Source: Hysterangium stoloniferum (Eukaryota > Basidiomycota > Agaricomycetes > Hysterangiales > Hysterangiaceae). Taken from it: a stretch of 64,000 nucleotides of DNA. Shown here piece after piece: positions 32,938-44,532 of the stretch. Where the stretch lies: positions 558,001 to 622,000 of the forward strand of contig WHVD01000009.1 in the NCBI GenBank assembly GCA_015178975.1, read 5' to 3'. Each line of letters starts with the position of its first letter. Position 1 is the stretch's first letter. The translations under genes were made by a program, and so were the position numbers. Below the pieces are notes generated by a model. It saw only the letters and a list, made by a program, of their open reading frames with translations. It searched no databases and had not been told where the DNA came from.

Positions 32938-34091
32938 TGTCCATTTGGATGATTTGAACTGGGCTTGAATTGAATTGAGGGTTTACCACAGGCTGAGGTT
33001 GGAGGCAGTATGAAGCCAGGAAGTGAAAATAAAAGAGATGTGAGATAGAGGATCTGTGGTACTTGCCGATGCATCAGTAGATGGCTCTCCAAGTCCCCAG
33101 GGGGGCCTCTTAGCCAGAACATTCTTTAAGATACATTCCCCTGCAATATGCTATTTTTGATACCTCGTTAAGCACCATAATACAGATTTAGTTACATAGT
33201 CTGAAACCTCTAACAGGATGATCTATGACCTCATCATTGTCATACTCATAGGCATATTCAAGGTGCCAGGAGTGAGTATGAGAACCAAACTCTATTTGCT
33301 GACTGAATTAAAAATAGAGTTATGAACGGGGCCACAGTCGCAAGGGACTTCCATTATGTCTGCCTGCGCCATCTCCTAATTGACTCCCCAACATGTGGAC
33401 TGTTTGTGGGAAAACTGGTAATGAGGCTAGGCGTGAGTATGAGATCACTTTTTATCTTACATATTTCAAGGATTTTCCACCATCTTAATGAAGTTATCTG
33501 TTCTGAAAATGTACTAGTAATCGGTCTGAGTAAATAGAAGCAGATGGAGCAATTGACAGATGACAGTAGGATGGTTCGAAAGAATGGAAACATGGCGGAG
33601 CACCCACCCCCATCACGTGGTGGGTAGGAATGAATGCTCAGGTCCTTCTTGGAATGTAACCAATTTCAAAAGGGAAACAAGGTTTGATGGCAGTGCCTAC
33701 TACTCATGGGGGCCGTACGCAGTTTAACCTCTATCTGGTCATAAATGTTCCGGAATCGATCTCGATTATCAGTCGAAAAAGGGGGAAACAACTACTAACA
33801 AGGAGTTTTTTGAGGCATATTCAATCCTTTGGGAATGGTCTCAAAGATACAATCACACCATCTTCCAATCAGGTTCCCGATCTACTATGAATGGTAGATT
33901 GCCCACAACTGGACAATCTACATATAATAGAACCTTTTCACCGCTCCGCCCCCTTAACATTGCTTTAAAACATTCACCATCACTGAAACCTATGATGCAT
34001 GGCACTCAACTTCACCCATTCAGCACCGTCACTATTCAAGAAAACGGCGACGCCACATAGTGAGTCATGTTATCCTTGCTGCTGTTGCTAG
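32938..34091 (+). other. 5' part of host gene (paralogous to 18372-19512)
   Basis: The block is conserved with 18372-19512. The 287-nt exon at 33773-34059 is open and begins after a TATCAG acceptor. It encodes a segment with 'NKEFFEAYSILWEWSQRYNH' and ends 'QENGDAT' at a GTGAGT donor (34060). Sequence upstream of 33773 is similar between copies, but I could not assign exons in it with confidence. Confidence 0.6.
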
Positions 34092-34290
34092 GCATACAGG
34101 TTAGTGCCCAGAGTTTGGCGGGATTTGTCTGGTCGTAACAGTACCCTCCCTTTATGCTAAAGTCCCAAAGAGGCTCTAGGCATAGATAAGGTTCTTGTCG
34201 GCTACGTGCATGTGTCAAAAGTCATGTCAGTTACACGTATGTGTCAAAGAGTCATGTGATCTGGAAGGTAAGGTTCAAACACGGCGAGCC

Positions 34291-34298
34291 TATAAAAA
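34291..34298 (+). promoter_or_regulatory. TATA box of the G3 accessory gene
   Basis: TATAAAAA starts 58 bp before the ATG at 34349, the same layout as in G1 and G2. Confidence 0.65.
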
Positions 34299-34348
34299 TT
34301 TGAAAAAATAGAAATTTCTTCTTCTTTATTACCCCCATCTTCACAAAA

Positions 34349-34520
34349 ATGGGACCAAAACCAATGCCCAAACGAGCAATGCCAACCGCAGGGCCCTCCA
34401 CGGGCACTCCGTATCGGGCACCTTGGAGCGCGGCACAGTTAGTGCGGTGAGAAGAGCAGCACCGACTTCATGAAGAAGCAGAGAGGGAGGCCAGGGAGGC
34501 CGAGGAGGCCCTGGACAAAT
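34349..34520 (+). pseudogene. First exon of the G3 accessory (anti-pol strand) gene
   Basis: It reads 'MGPKPMPKRAMPTAGPS', then a Glu/Ala/Arg-rich helix 'HEEAEREAREAEEALDK'. A TGA at 34448-34450 interrupts it, probably from CGA. By position (after the 3' LTR and PPT, opposite to gag-pol) and composition it corresponds to exon 1 of the accessory genes in G1 and G2. It is truncated near 34520, where host intron sequence resumes. Confidence 0.6.
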
Positions 34521-34537
34521 ATCTATCGTCCGTCAAG

Positions 34538-35962
34538 CAATCACGGCGGCGCGCCACTTCAGACAACACCGGATACCACGCGACATGCTTTCCCAAGGTG
34601 AGTTGAAAACATAACATCTGACATTGCAATAAACGATAATTAACCCACCACCATTCGCAGTCACCACACAATGACAGTCACTCCTAGCGATTCGCTCTGG
34701 GAGATCCCTCGGGATATGTCGATGACTCTTGGTCGTATGCTCAAACTGATGGTGAAAGGTAAGCCCATTGGGCAGTTTGCCCGACTGTCCAAACATATTT
34801 ATACCTTTTCCTTTCTTAGGATTTCACATTCAATGGGGAATGCAGGATTCTTCAGCACCGTTCAGCCTGAGGGGACAGACAGTAGTGGCAGCCCCAACCC
34901 CAATCGTTTGTGCAACGACGAGTCCACGATGAAGTGTGTGAATGATGTCGATTATACACCTGCGCCTACCAACAGCACAAGGTAAGCTTTCTCGTGAATG
35001 CTTCATAATTTTTGTTAAAATGAATCGCACAGTTCAACGGTTTTCCCCGACCACACCGATGATTCCAGATCGTGGACAGGGATCGAACCTCTGTACTGTC
35101 CATCGCCTCTCCCTGGAGCGCTGCGACGCGGAGAAGTCCAAAGTACATTGTAAGTTGCGTGTGTATCTCGAAATATGGTCCAGTTAAATTCCAAAAGCCT
35201 TACTTCAAGTTACAATGAGACGCAGAGTGTGTCCATTGGATCATTGAAGCCACCGGATAAATATCTGGTCGACGGAATGTAGGTACTTCATAATGAAATC
35301 TACGACAAATAACTAACTATTGGCACAAATACCCGAAAAGATATTCATCCGCCGGCCAGAGACAATCAATTCTGGATCTCAGACCATCGTGGGACGGGGA
35401 ATTGCACCCCACTCCTTATGGTGGGAGAAATGACTGTAGTGAACCGAGCGGAGAATCGTCCGCGGGTCCTATAGTTACCCCACAGGGTCTGGCATCTCCA
35501 CCTAATAAGTCCCCATTGGGTTCATCCGCCAAACCCTCACCATCCTCATTTCCTCCTCACTGCCCCTGGGGCGGTATCTTCCTTTCCGACGGAAGGAAAT
35601 ACTCCTGTATGTATGCTCTGAATGGCCAAAGCGAAAGCCAGATCTTGGAGCATTGGGCACGGGAGCACGTCGCCAACGAGATATTTGCCTTCCGGGCTAG
35701 AGTCATCACAGAGTGGGATCAAGCTTGTTTCCTAAACACTCCACAGAAGTTATGGGCTGCTCTCTCGCATCTCGGGATATGTCCAAATAAACCATGCGTA
35801 GGAGAGATCTATAAGGCGACGGACGATAGGGAGGAAATGATTTATAGCCACCTGTTGAAACACCCGGAGTGCGAGCCTGCCTTCACGGTTGCCTTCACAG
35901 TTCCGCCAAACACTGGGTATATGGACATGGCCGCAGAGCTCGGATACGATGATCCTCGCTGA
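34538..35962 (+). CDS. Host gene, multi-exon, uncharacterised, C/H-rich C-terminal region
   Basis: Exons are 34538-34597, 34661-34758, 34820-34981, 35033-35149, 35210-35278 and 35341-35962, all with GT-AG introns of 51-63 bp. From the third exon the frame is open through every junction to TGA at 35960-35962. The long last exon has a Ser/Pro-rich linker, then 'HCPWGGIFLSDGRKYSC', 'ILEHWAREHVANEIFAF' and 'CPNKPCVGEIYKA'. The Cys/His pattern (C...C...H...H) hints at a zinc-binding fold, but I cannot name a family. The frame of the first two exons is ambiguous: one frame meets a TAG at 34685, the other does not join the third exon. The exon at 33773-34059 probably belongs to the same gene. Confidence 0.65.
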
Positions 35963-36713
35963 CATATTTCAGCTGATGGCTGGGAGCTTATCGACGGGAG
36001 AGTACATGGAAGCTGACAGAGATCCCGCCTCACTTCCTTAGATATATGCCTAACGTATTCCATGTGCTACATAATTAAAAGTACAACCAAATCTATTAAT
36101 TGTACAACCTACCGAAGTTCACCGTGCCATCGATAGACGATCGTCCCGACACTGATAGTGAACATCGAAAATTTGGTGAGCATTTGTTGCATGTGGCTCA
36201 CTCGGATCTAGGCGATCAAGGTTCACTGACCTAACTTGGATGTCAGCTGAAGTTTCTGTGGTAGTTATTCCAATCATACGAACGGCATGTCAGAATAATG
36301 AGGCTGTGAGAAGATACGAGATCAACCTTGTGCCCGATACCCTCCATCAAATGGTCGCGTACGGTCTTGATTTTAGTTCGGCCTGGAACGGTATGTGTGT
36401 CCTTGTGTGCGACCGAGTATTCAAGCTTTTTTTAGCTAGTGGCCTGTTCGGGAACGAAATCACGTCTAAACCGAAAACGTGATTCCGCCATCGTACGATG
36501 CTCATGTTTTGCCTATATGAAAGTTGACGAATACGTGATTTATACCGCAAGGTCAAATACATTATTATTATTGTCAATGGCCCCATCCTGAATCAATTAT
36601 AAAGGAACAACAGACGCTCACAACTATAGTTGTATTATTTGGTGGTGCTATTTGTTCCGGACCCTCTATTTGCACCATAGATGTGACTCTTGAACCTCAC
36701 CGGTCTTTGACTA
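35963..36713. other. Intergenic region downstream of the host gene
   Basis: No gene or repeat is recognised. The short ORFs here show no recognisable domain. Confidence 0.45.
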
Positions 36714-36872
36714 CAGTCGAACCCCTCTTAACCCATACCTCTGATAACCCATAACCCCTTATATCCCATAGTTCGAGCTGTCTACCAACTTGGTTCGCAG
36801 GAAATTGCATACCATAACCCATAGGTCCGCAATAACCCATAACCCATACCCCTCAGAAGGCAAAACCCATAC
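36714..36872 (+). repeat. Terminal inverted repeat and subterminal AACCCATA repeats of a pogo-like element
   Basis: CAGTCGAACCCCTCTTAACC follows a TA dinucleotide, matching the CAGT...-type ends and TA target of pogo/Fot1 transposons. The next 150 bp holds about seven copies of AACCCATA or close variants (for example 36731, 36747, 36826, 36843, 36850), which may bind transposase. The opposite end was not found; the right side is cut by G2 at 46880. Confidence 0.6.
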
Positions 36873-37031
36873 TGAATTAGATGTAGTCCCTTAATTTTAT
36901 TGTCAAATAATCAATCATTGTTAGCTCATCACAATGATGCACCATTGCACCTACTGAATAGCCCCCAAGTAAACTTTTACAATTTTTTTTCCCCTCAAAA
37001 ATATTAATATGACAATCCTATTGAGCTGAGT

Positions 37032-37226
37032 ATGAAATATGTGTCCGTGGCTGATAGAATGTGTCACATCTATAGTTGTTTGTTGATTGAACCTACTGAG
37101 CTTTTATTATCCATATCCAAGGATAGTATGGCTCCTAGACCACTTGAAATTCTTAAGAAAGGGCTTGTTAAATTTACAGAAACAATCAAGACTCGCAAGA
37201 AGGAACTTGGTGCAAAGCTAGCTAGG
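37032..37226 (+). pseudogene. First part of an ORF split by gypsy G1
   Basis: The frame 'MKYVSVADRMCHIYS...KKELGAKLAR' is open up to the G1 insertion and continues without a break at 44538 ('AETISSSDGHWLDNE...') to a TGA at 44790-44792. The joined ORF is about 150 codons. It lies within the pogo-like element upstream of the transposase. It resembles no transposase domain that I know; it could be a second element protein or a captured host fragment. Confidence 0.55.
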
Positions 37227-37792
37227 TGTTAAGTGCCATGTCAGGAACTTATTCCGGAAACTATCGGAAAGTCACCGGGAAGTCAGAAACTCGTGGATAG
37301 GGTCAGGACGTCGGCTTCAGCTTATGTGCTGCGCCTCTACGCAAACGCTCAATGTCCTTAATTTCGGAAGTAAAACTTACAACAGAAGATATGGATATTC
37401 AGAGTTCCGAAGAGTTCCGGAAATCAAGCGTACAGAAAGACAGGAGGAGGAATAAGAAACTAAGTCGATATCAGATCTAAGGTAAAGTACAAATTCGCGG
37501 AAACTAATATAAGTCTACTCGTTATTGTACTACAAACTGAGACCATAATAAGACGGAAACGGAAGTGTTCTTAAAATGGAAATACAATAAGACATATTAG
37601 GGAGACAATATTCTGAAACAGGAATACAACAAACAAATGAGTGAATACTTGTCAACGGACAAATTACCAAATGTGGAACAAGGGAAGAACGCGGATGATA
37701 CGGTAACTGTGATGTTCCGTAGTCGGGGATCAGAAGTCGGAAGTCAGAGATCGGAAGTTGGATATTGAAACATCCGGGAACGGGTCGTAACA
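37227..37792 (-). mobile_element. 3' LTR of gypsy element G1 (family A)
   Basis: 566 bp, TGTTAAG...GTCGTAACA, preceded by (G)CTAGG (37221-37226), the target duplicate also found at 44532-44537. It is followed by GTACCCCCCTG, the complement of the PPT. Confidence 0.93.
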
Positions 37793-37897
37793 GTACCCCC
37801 CTGTTAGGCCGAAATCCCATAGAGGCGATTAGGTACTGAGTGATTGAAGCGACGGCTGATTATTATGTGTCGTGAAATTTACACAATTCTGGAGGTG

Positions 37898-38483
37898 TGT
37901 TAAGTGCCGTGTCGGGAACTTATTCCGGAACTATCGGGAAGTCACCGGGAAGTCGGGAACTACTAGATAGGGTCAGGACGTCGGCTTCAGCTTATGTGCT
38001 GCGCCTCTACGCAAACGCTCAATGTCCTTAATTTCGGAGGTGAGACTTATGATGGGAGTTATGGATATTCAGAGTTCCGAAGAGTTCCGAATATCGAGCG
38101 TACAGAAAGACGGGAGAAGGAATAAGAAACTAAGTCGATATCAGATCTAAGGTAAAGTACAAATTCGCAGAAACTAATATAAGTCTGCTCGTTATTGTAC
38201 TACAAACTAAGACCATAATAAGACGGAAACGGAAGTGTTCTTAAAACGGAAATACAATAAGACATATTAGGAAGGCAATATTCCGTAACAGGAATATAAC
38301 AAACAAATGAGTGAATACTTGTCAACGGACAAATTACCAAATGCGGAACAAGGGAAGAATGCGGATGATACGGTAACTATGATGTTCCGTAGTCGGAGGT
38401 CAAAAGTCGGAAGTCGGGGATCGGAAGTCGGGAGTGGGAGACCGGAAGTCGGATATTGAAACATCCGGGAACGGGTCGTAACA
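37898..38483 (-). mobile_element. Solo LTR (family A) nested inside G1
   Basis: 586 bp, flanked on both sides by AGGTG (37893-37897 and 38484-38488), a perfect target-site duplication. It sits between the G1 PPT and the accessory-gene promoter. It is closer to the LTR at 497-1081 than to the G1 LTR beside it, so it derives from another copy. Confidence 0.95.
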
Positions 38484-38511
38484 AGGTGAGAGTTTCGGCT
38501 GATGTGCTGAG

Positions 38512-38519
38512 TATAAAAA
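38512..38519 (+). promoter_or_regulatory. TATA box of the G1 accessory gene
   Basis: TATAAAAA starts 56 bp upstream of the ATG at 38568. It is only 28 bp from the nested solo LTR, which has separated it from its original distance (about 128 bp) to the G1 LTR. Confidence 0.7.
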
Positions 38520-38567
38520 CCTTCAAATATTCGAATTAATGTTTTTGTTTCTTTATCCACAACTTGT

Positions 38568-39448
38568 ATGTCCATTCGTCGGCCATTGTTCATCACTACC
38601 CCGGAAGATTCAGATACCGAAATTGCCATTCTACAAAAAATGTCGAAGGTCGCAGAACTTCAACAAAAACGACAAAGGATGGAGGAGTTGAAGTGACGAC
38701 AAGAGGAGGAGGAGAAGGCGTTGATGCAGGAGTTGAAAGATGCGGAAGATGCGGAAAAACGGGAGTTGGAGCGGGTGAAGGCAGAGGCGGAGGCTCAGAA
38801 AAGGAAGGAAGAGTTGGAAAGGTTACAGCGGGAAGCAGAGGTGGCGAAAAAACTCAAGGAGGTAAGGGAAGGAAAGGTAAGTTCCATCCATAGATTCCAT
38901 GATTTCAACTGATAACTATTGGGTCCAGCGAAAAGCCATGGAGGTGGAGGTAGAGGGAGAAGCTGGACCTTCAAGTCCTAAAGTAAGTACATCTACAAAA
39001 GACCGGTAATTGGTTAACTTCCAAAACTGAGGTGCCGAAAACGGATAGTACGGGCATGGAACTCCTCAAGGATACCGTTGACGTGTTAGTTTTTATCGGG
39101 ACGGAAGTTATGAAAATGCGAGATACACTAGATCGCCATAATGAAATCCAGGAAAAAGGTTTCCGTTCGTTGATCTGGAACTTCCGGAGGCAAAACGAAT
39201 TCCTGGAGAAGATAATGGTTAGCATCGGTGTGATTGCAGTATCCGAGAGATTTTCCGATAAGGCATGGGAACAGCCTAATGATCCGTTGGCGGAATGTGT
39301 CGAAAAAAGGTGGGAGTCAGGAAATGGGCCGGAAGAATCAGAGAGTGAGGATGAAGAGGTGCAGGATATGGTGGAAAGTGCGGAAATTGCTGATGAGACG
39401 GAAGTCGGGATGGAAAGTGGATTTGGGGTATCGGAGACTTTAAAATAG
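38568..39448 (+). CDS. G1 accessory gene, opposite strand to gag-pol, three exons
   Basis: Exon 1 (38568-38876) encodes 'MSIRRPLFITTPEDSDTEI' and a long Lys/Glu/Arg/Ala heptad-rich helix. Exon 2 (38929-38982) reads RKAMEVEVEGEAGPSSPK. Exon 3 (39032-39448) encodes a helical region ('DTLDRHNEIQEKGF', 'RRQNEFLEKI') and an acidic tail, ending with TAG. The introns (38877-38928, 38983-39031) are 52 and 49 bp with GTAAGT donors and are in phase 0. A TGA at 38694-38696 in exon 1 breaks this copy. The gene converges on pol, whose stop lies 100 bp further on. Introns on this strand show that it is expressed as its own mRNA and not as part of the retroviral-type genome. The function is unknown. Confidence 0.75.
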
Positions 39449-39547
39449 TCCTAAATATATATTTTTTGACTTGCAAAACCTAAAACAAGTGTGATATCGG
39501 AAGTGTCGGGAGTGTCGGAAACTGAACAGAAAGAAAACAGAAAAGGA

Positions 39548-42500
39548 TTAAAGTGATGATAAAGGTCCGGGTTTGTTTGGATAAGCTGTGTGGAAGTCAG
39601 TAACAATTTCCATAGCATGTCCAAGTTCCGTGGCCAATATCCATGAAGTTTCCTCGTCGGTACCTTCATAGCTTGCCCATTTGATTAAATAGAGCAATTT
39701 ACAAGTACGTCGGCGATTGTCGATTTTAGAATCCAAAATTTCGGAAACTTCAAATTCAGGTTCTCCATCAATGATGACCAGAGGGGACGGAGGTTGAATA
39801 TGTTCCGGGATTTTGTTAGGAACACAGGGTTCTAACATGGAAATGTGGAAAACGGGGTGAAACTGCTCGCATACTATCGGGAAGTCGGAGAGTCCATGAG
39901 AGTGAACCGGCTTGTGCTATAATTTCAAAAGGTCCTAAGAATTTCTCAGCGAGTTTTTTAGAAGGTCGGGTAGTACGGAAGAATTGAGCTTTTACAAAAA
40001 CCTGATCACCGATTTTAAAGTTAGGAGGTGGGATCCTGTTTTTGTCCGTGGAACGTTGATAATATTCCTGTGCGGAAGAAATAGCTTTCCAAAGTTCTTG
40101 ATGTAATTCGTCGAGGTCAGTAATAAATTCTTGAGCACAGACAGAAGCCAAATCTCATTCGGAATGTACAGTGAGATTCGGATTATAGCCTTTGTTGGTG
40201 AAGAAAGGAGATACACTGGTAGTTGCATTCGGAGAGTTATTGTAGGCGAATTCCGTGATCGGGAGAAGGGATTTCCAGTTGTCCTGTTGATAATTGCAAT
40301 AGATGCGGAGATATTGTTCCAATGTTTGATTTACACGTTCCGTTTGTCCATCACCTTCTGGGTGATATCCCGAGGTGAAGTGTAATTTCATGTTGAGGGC
40401 TTTTCCGAGGGCCTGGAAGAAATGGGAGATGAACTTGGAACCTCAATCGGAAGTTACATGAGACGGAACTCCGTGTTTGGAAAATACGTGAATAATGAAA
40501 AGTTCCGCTAATTGTAAGGATGTGATTGTATCATGAGTGGGTATGAAAATGCCTTGTTTCGAGAATTGATCCACAACAACTAGAATGGATGTAAAGCCTT
40601 CGGAAGTTGGGAGTTGTTCGATAAAATCCATGGAAATTGAATTCCAGGGTTTTTCCGGTATCGGGAGTTGCTTGAGAAGGCCATATGGCTTATGCCTCTG
40701 GGTCTTAGAGCATAAGCAGGTGGTGCATGACTTACAGAATTGGGTTATGAAATCTCGGAGGTTGGGCCAAGTATATTCTCTACGGATTAAACCAAGAGTA
40801 TTGTTAATGCCATAATGTCCGGAGATTGGATGATCGTGTTTATACTGAAGTACGCGGAGTCGGAGATTGTTGGAATCTGGAACGTAGATACGTCCATCGA
40901 GACGGATAAAACCTTGAGAGTCCTGTGACCATCGGGGTTGGTCCGGATTGTCAGGAACCTCTGGGTGTGGCTTGAGAACTGGATCGGAAGTGAGTGCGGA
41001 AAGGATATCTTGATGTAATTGCTCAATGTCCATAATCATGATGCTACACATAATTGGGTAGTAGAGGGAAGTTGCTCGGATAGATGCGGAAAGTTGTTGC
41101 GTTGTAAAAACCGGTTTTAAATTATGCGGATTAACAACGGCATAATTACTTTCCCCCTCTTTAGGATAGATGTCCCATCGTCGAGTCATGGCATCTGGCT
41201 TTCCACCAAGATGTCCGGATCGGAAACGGATAATCATGTTGAAAGCGGAAAGGAATTCAGACCAACGGGCCTGCCGGCGGGTTAAAAGTTTAGTGGTAGA
41301 AAAATATTCGAGATTTTTGTGATCGGTAACAACGTCAACAGGAGTTGAGGAACCTTCGAGATAATGGCGCCAATGTTTAAAAGCTTCAAAAATTGCCAAA
41401 AGTTCCTTATCATGAACGTCGTAGTTGAGTTCAGATACTGAAAGTGTCCGAGAAAGAAATGCGACCAGATGAATTTCACCATCGGAATCTTGAATGGAAA
41501 GAATCGGGGCAATTGCATAATTGGAAGCATCGGTTTCCACAATAATCGGAACATCAGGTTTCCAATGGGAAAGGATCGGGGCAGAAGTGAAAGCATTTTT
41601 TAAAGTCTGAAAAGCGGAGCGGCATTTGTCGTCAAAGACCCATGGTTGAGTTTTACGGGTCAGACAAGTGAGCGGTACTGTAATATCCGAGTAGTTCCGA
41701 ATAAAACGACGGTAAAAGTTGGTGAAACCTAAAAATGACTGAATATCCTTGACTTTCCGTGGTTTGGGCCAATCACGGACAACTTGAACTTTGGTTTCAT
41801 CCATACAGAGACCATCAGGTCCGATAATGAAACCTAAGTATTCAATAGAATCCATGTCAAAGTAGCATTTTTTACTGTTGGCGAAAAGACCATTTTTACG
41901 GAGTCTTCGGAAAACTTCACGGACTTGTTCGTCATGAAGAGCGGGATCCTCGGAAAATACCAAAATGTCATCCAAATAGACTATAACACATACATCAAGC
42001 ATGTCGGAAAATATATTGTTAACAAAACATTGGAAAGCGGAAGGGGCATTGGTAAGGCCGAATGGCATAACCAACCATTCAAAGGATCCATAGTGAGTCC
42101 GAAAAGCAGTTTTCCATTCATCGCCCTCGGCAATTCGGACCAAATGATAGGCATGTTTGAGGTCTATTTTGGTGTAGATCCGAGCTTTCCATGGGGCATC
42201 GAGTAATCGGTAACGAGTGGAAGTGGATACTTGTCTTTCCGTGTGATGGAATTTAATCCTCTGAAATCGACACAGAGTTGAAGGGAGCCGTCCTTCTTTC
42301 TGATGAAAAGGACGGGTGCTCCATACGGAGACTTTGAGGGACGGATAAAACCTATCGACAAATGTTCATCCAGGAACTCCCAAATAGACGAAAGTTCCGA
42401 TTGGGATAACGGGTAAATACATAGGTCCTAACGGAGGGTTTGAACCGGGCTCAATATCGATTTTTAAGTCGTAAGGCCTATGTGGTGCAAGCCGGTCAGC

Positions 42501-43198
42501 TTTTTGCTTACTGAAAATGTCCACGAAATCATGGTATTTCTCGGGAACTCCGTCCAGATCGGCTTTTAGCTCGGATAATTCTGGAGTCGCAAAACGTCCA
42601 GATGCTTCATCAACTTTTAAGCTGATTGAAAAACACTGCGAACCATCCAGTTTACTCGCCCTAACAAATGCCGAAGCGTTGATGAGAGATATTTTTGGAG
42701 GTGCGGAGGTTTCGGTAGAAGCCGCAGATGCCGTGGATGCCGAAAAGGCGTTGGCTGGAAAAGACGCTGCAGGAGGAAACGGAGTGTCGGGGATTCGGAA
42801 ATTAATACTGCCCAATACCCAGTCAATCAACGGATTATATCAGGTGAGCCAGTTGTATCCAAGAACTACCGAACAGCTAGAGTCCAACTGTGTTATAAAA
42901 AAAGTAACCGTCTGGGATGTTCCACAAGGGAACCGGATAGACATGTCGCAGGCTTGGGTAATTGCCATATTGCTAGTGCTGTCAAACAGACGCAAGGAAA
43001 TTGCGGGAACAGAATGGAGTTTCAGATTATGTTTCGTGGCAAAGGTGGTATCTACAAAACAGTGTGTGGAGCCGGAATCTATCAGAGCTCGGAACACTAA
43101 ATTTCCAAGAAAGTCAGAAACAAGTTTTACAAATAATGAATCGGGATTAGAGAGAGCGGACGTGTTGAGATGGATAACCTCAGAAACATGGAGAGAGT
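39548..43198 (-). pseudogene. G1 pol: protease, RT, RNase H, integrase, chromodomain
   Basis: On the minus strand: an aspartic protease ('ALIDSGSTHCFVD', about 43020), RT (42361-41700: '[19 protein letters not shown]', 'VIVYLDDILVFS'), RNase H ('VETDASNYA', 'YDVHDKELLAI'), the integrase zinc region, core ('DFIEQLP', 'GYHPEGDGQTERVNQTLEQY') and a C-terminal chromodomain (39838-39548). The frame is broken by TGA at 42840, 40443 and 40155, each where G2 has Arg, and by shifts near 42190 and 39850. It is inactive but well preserved. Confidence 0.95.
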
Positions 43199-44469
43199 CA
43201 ACGCAACCCTCTGTCCGTGCAGATTCCGGAGGGTTGCTTACTCTTTTTTCTCGGCTCCGTGGCGGGTTTTTCCTTGGACGTTGTAGTCGTAGTGGAAGTT
43301 GCCATGTGGGCCTTGGAAGAGTTAGATTTAATGGTACAGTCGGAAACCTTGTGTCCACCTTTCCCACAGAAAAGGCAGAGGTCGTTGTCCATACATCGTT
43401 GTTTCTCCTTCAGGGTGAGTTTACCGTTGGTACCCAACAAATGGGAAATGTCGGGTTTGTCGGAAGTGGACTGTTTTTCCTTGTTGGATTTCTTGTCTTT
43501 CTTTCTGTCAGAGTTTGATTTGCCAGTATTAGTGCCAGAGTTGCCGGTGTTATTGCCTGAGTTGTTGCCAGAAGACTTGCTAGTCGACGCCTTGTTGTTC
43601 TGAGAACGTTCCGTCAGATTTTCTCAAGAAACCTCGGCTTTTCGTTCCCAATAACGGGCGTCAGATGTTTGAGCTTTCATCCGCATGAGTTGAAGAGTTT
43701 TCGGCTTTCCATCTTTGCAGATTTCGTCTTTCAGGCGTGACGGAAGTCCCATATAGAAATGGTGCCTGAGGGTGGAATCGTCCCATCCACATCGTGCAGC
43801 GAGGGTATTGAACTTGATGAGATAATTGGAAACTCGTTGATTGTCCTTCATCTTGAGCATCATTAATTCATTTTCTGCTTCGCCGGTTTGATCATAAGGT
43901 CCGAAATTAGTCTCCAGTTCTTCCACAAAAGCATCCCAGTCGTCGAGCCATACGGGTGTCTCGTCGGATATTCCAGATAGTCCGGGTTCGAACCAATCTT
44001 GAGCGGTATCCTTGAGATAAGAGAGCGCGAAATTGACTTTTCGACTGTTGGATTTAAAAGCATTGGGTCGATCACAGAAACTGAAATGGCATTGGAGAAG
44101 GAAATTCTTCAATTTTTTCGGATCCTTGCCAGTAAATGGTTCAGGTTCTTTGACTCCGGTGCGGGAAGATTCTTTACTATCCTCAGCAGATTTCAAATAG
44201 TCAGCGAATTTCACGATGGAGTTGATAAACAACATTTCAGTCGGTTCGTCGGAAGATTTCTTTTTCGATGTCTCCGGCTGATCTTCTGCTTCGTTGTCGG
44301 AAGTGTGGGGAACATTGGTGTCCTTTGTTACCTTGGTAACCTCCTCGGTAACTTCTTCGACTGAAGCTGATGTTGTCGGCTGAAAAGGGGTTTTGGATTG
44401 AGTGGTGTAAAGTTGCAATGGGGATTGAAGTTGGGATGGTCCTTCGGCAGCTTTGCGTTTGGGACCCAT
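43199..44469 (-). pseudogene. G1 gag with CCHC zinc knuckle
   Basis: It opens at the ATG 44469-44467. The N-terminus is Ser/Thr/Glu rich, the capsid-like part includes 'FALSYLKDTAQDWFEPGL' and 'DDWDAFVEELETNFGPYDQT', and it then reaches TGA at 43624-43626. The same frame continues through an Asn/Ser/Lys-rich spacer to a zinc knuckle 'CLFCGKGGHKVSDC' (about 43345) and ends at about 43198. The zinc knuckle after the stop shows that the TGA is a later lesion. Confidence 0.92.
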
Positions 44470-44503
44470 GATGAGCGAGTCCCAGAGTTGAGATCTGATA
44501 TAC

Positions 44504-44531
44504 TGTTAAGTGCTGTGTCAGGAACTTATTC
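44504..44531 (-). mobile_element. 28 bp remnant of the G1 5' LTR
   Basis: Only the first 28 bp of LTR family A (TGTTAAGTGCTGTGTCAGG...) is present. It is followed at once by the target duplicate (G)CTAGG (44532-44537) that matches 37221-37226. The rest of the LTR, about 540 bp including the end that should abut the target, is missing. Confidence 0.9.
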
Positions 44532-44532
44532 G

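Larger units (their letters stand above)
34092..34520 (+). mobile_element. Fragment of gypsy element G3 inside a host intron
   Basis: The paralogue has a 59 bp intron (19486-19544); here the same intron is 478 bp. The extra about 430 bp contains an LTR end (...TCTGGTCGTAACA, 34141), a PPT-like complement (CCCTCCCTTT), a TATAAAAA box (34291-34298) and the first exon of the antisense accessory gene. The flanking intron sequence matches the paralogue on both sides (TTGCTGCTGTTG before, ATATCTATCGTCC after). Confidence 0.75.

Noticed and set aside
42517..43518. 333-codon plus-strand ORF opposite G1 gag/protease
   Set aside because: It runs through conserved minus-strand protease and gag sequence, has no matching open frame in G2, no domain and no TATA box at the accessory-gene spacing.
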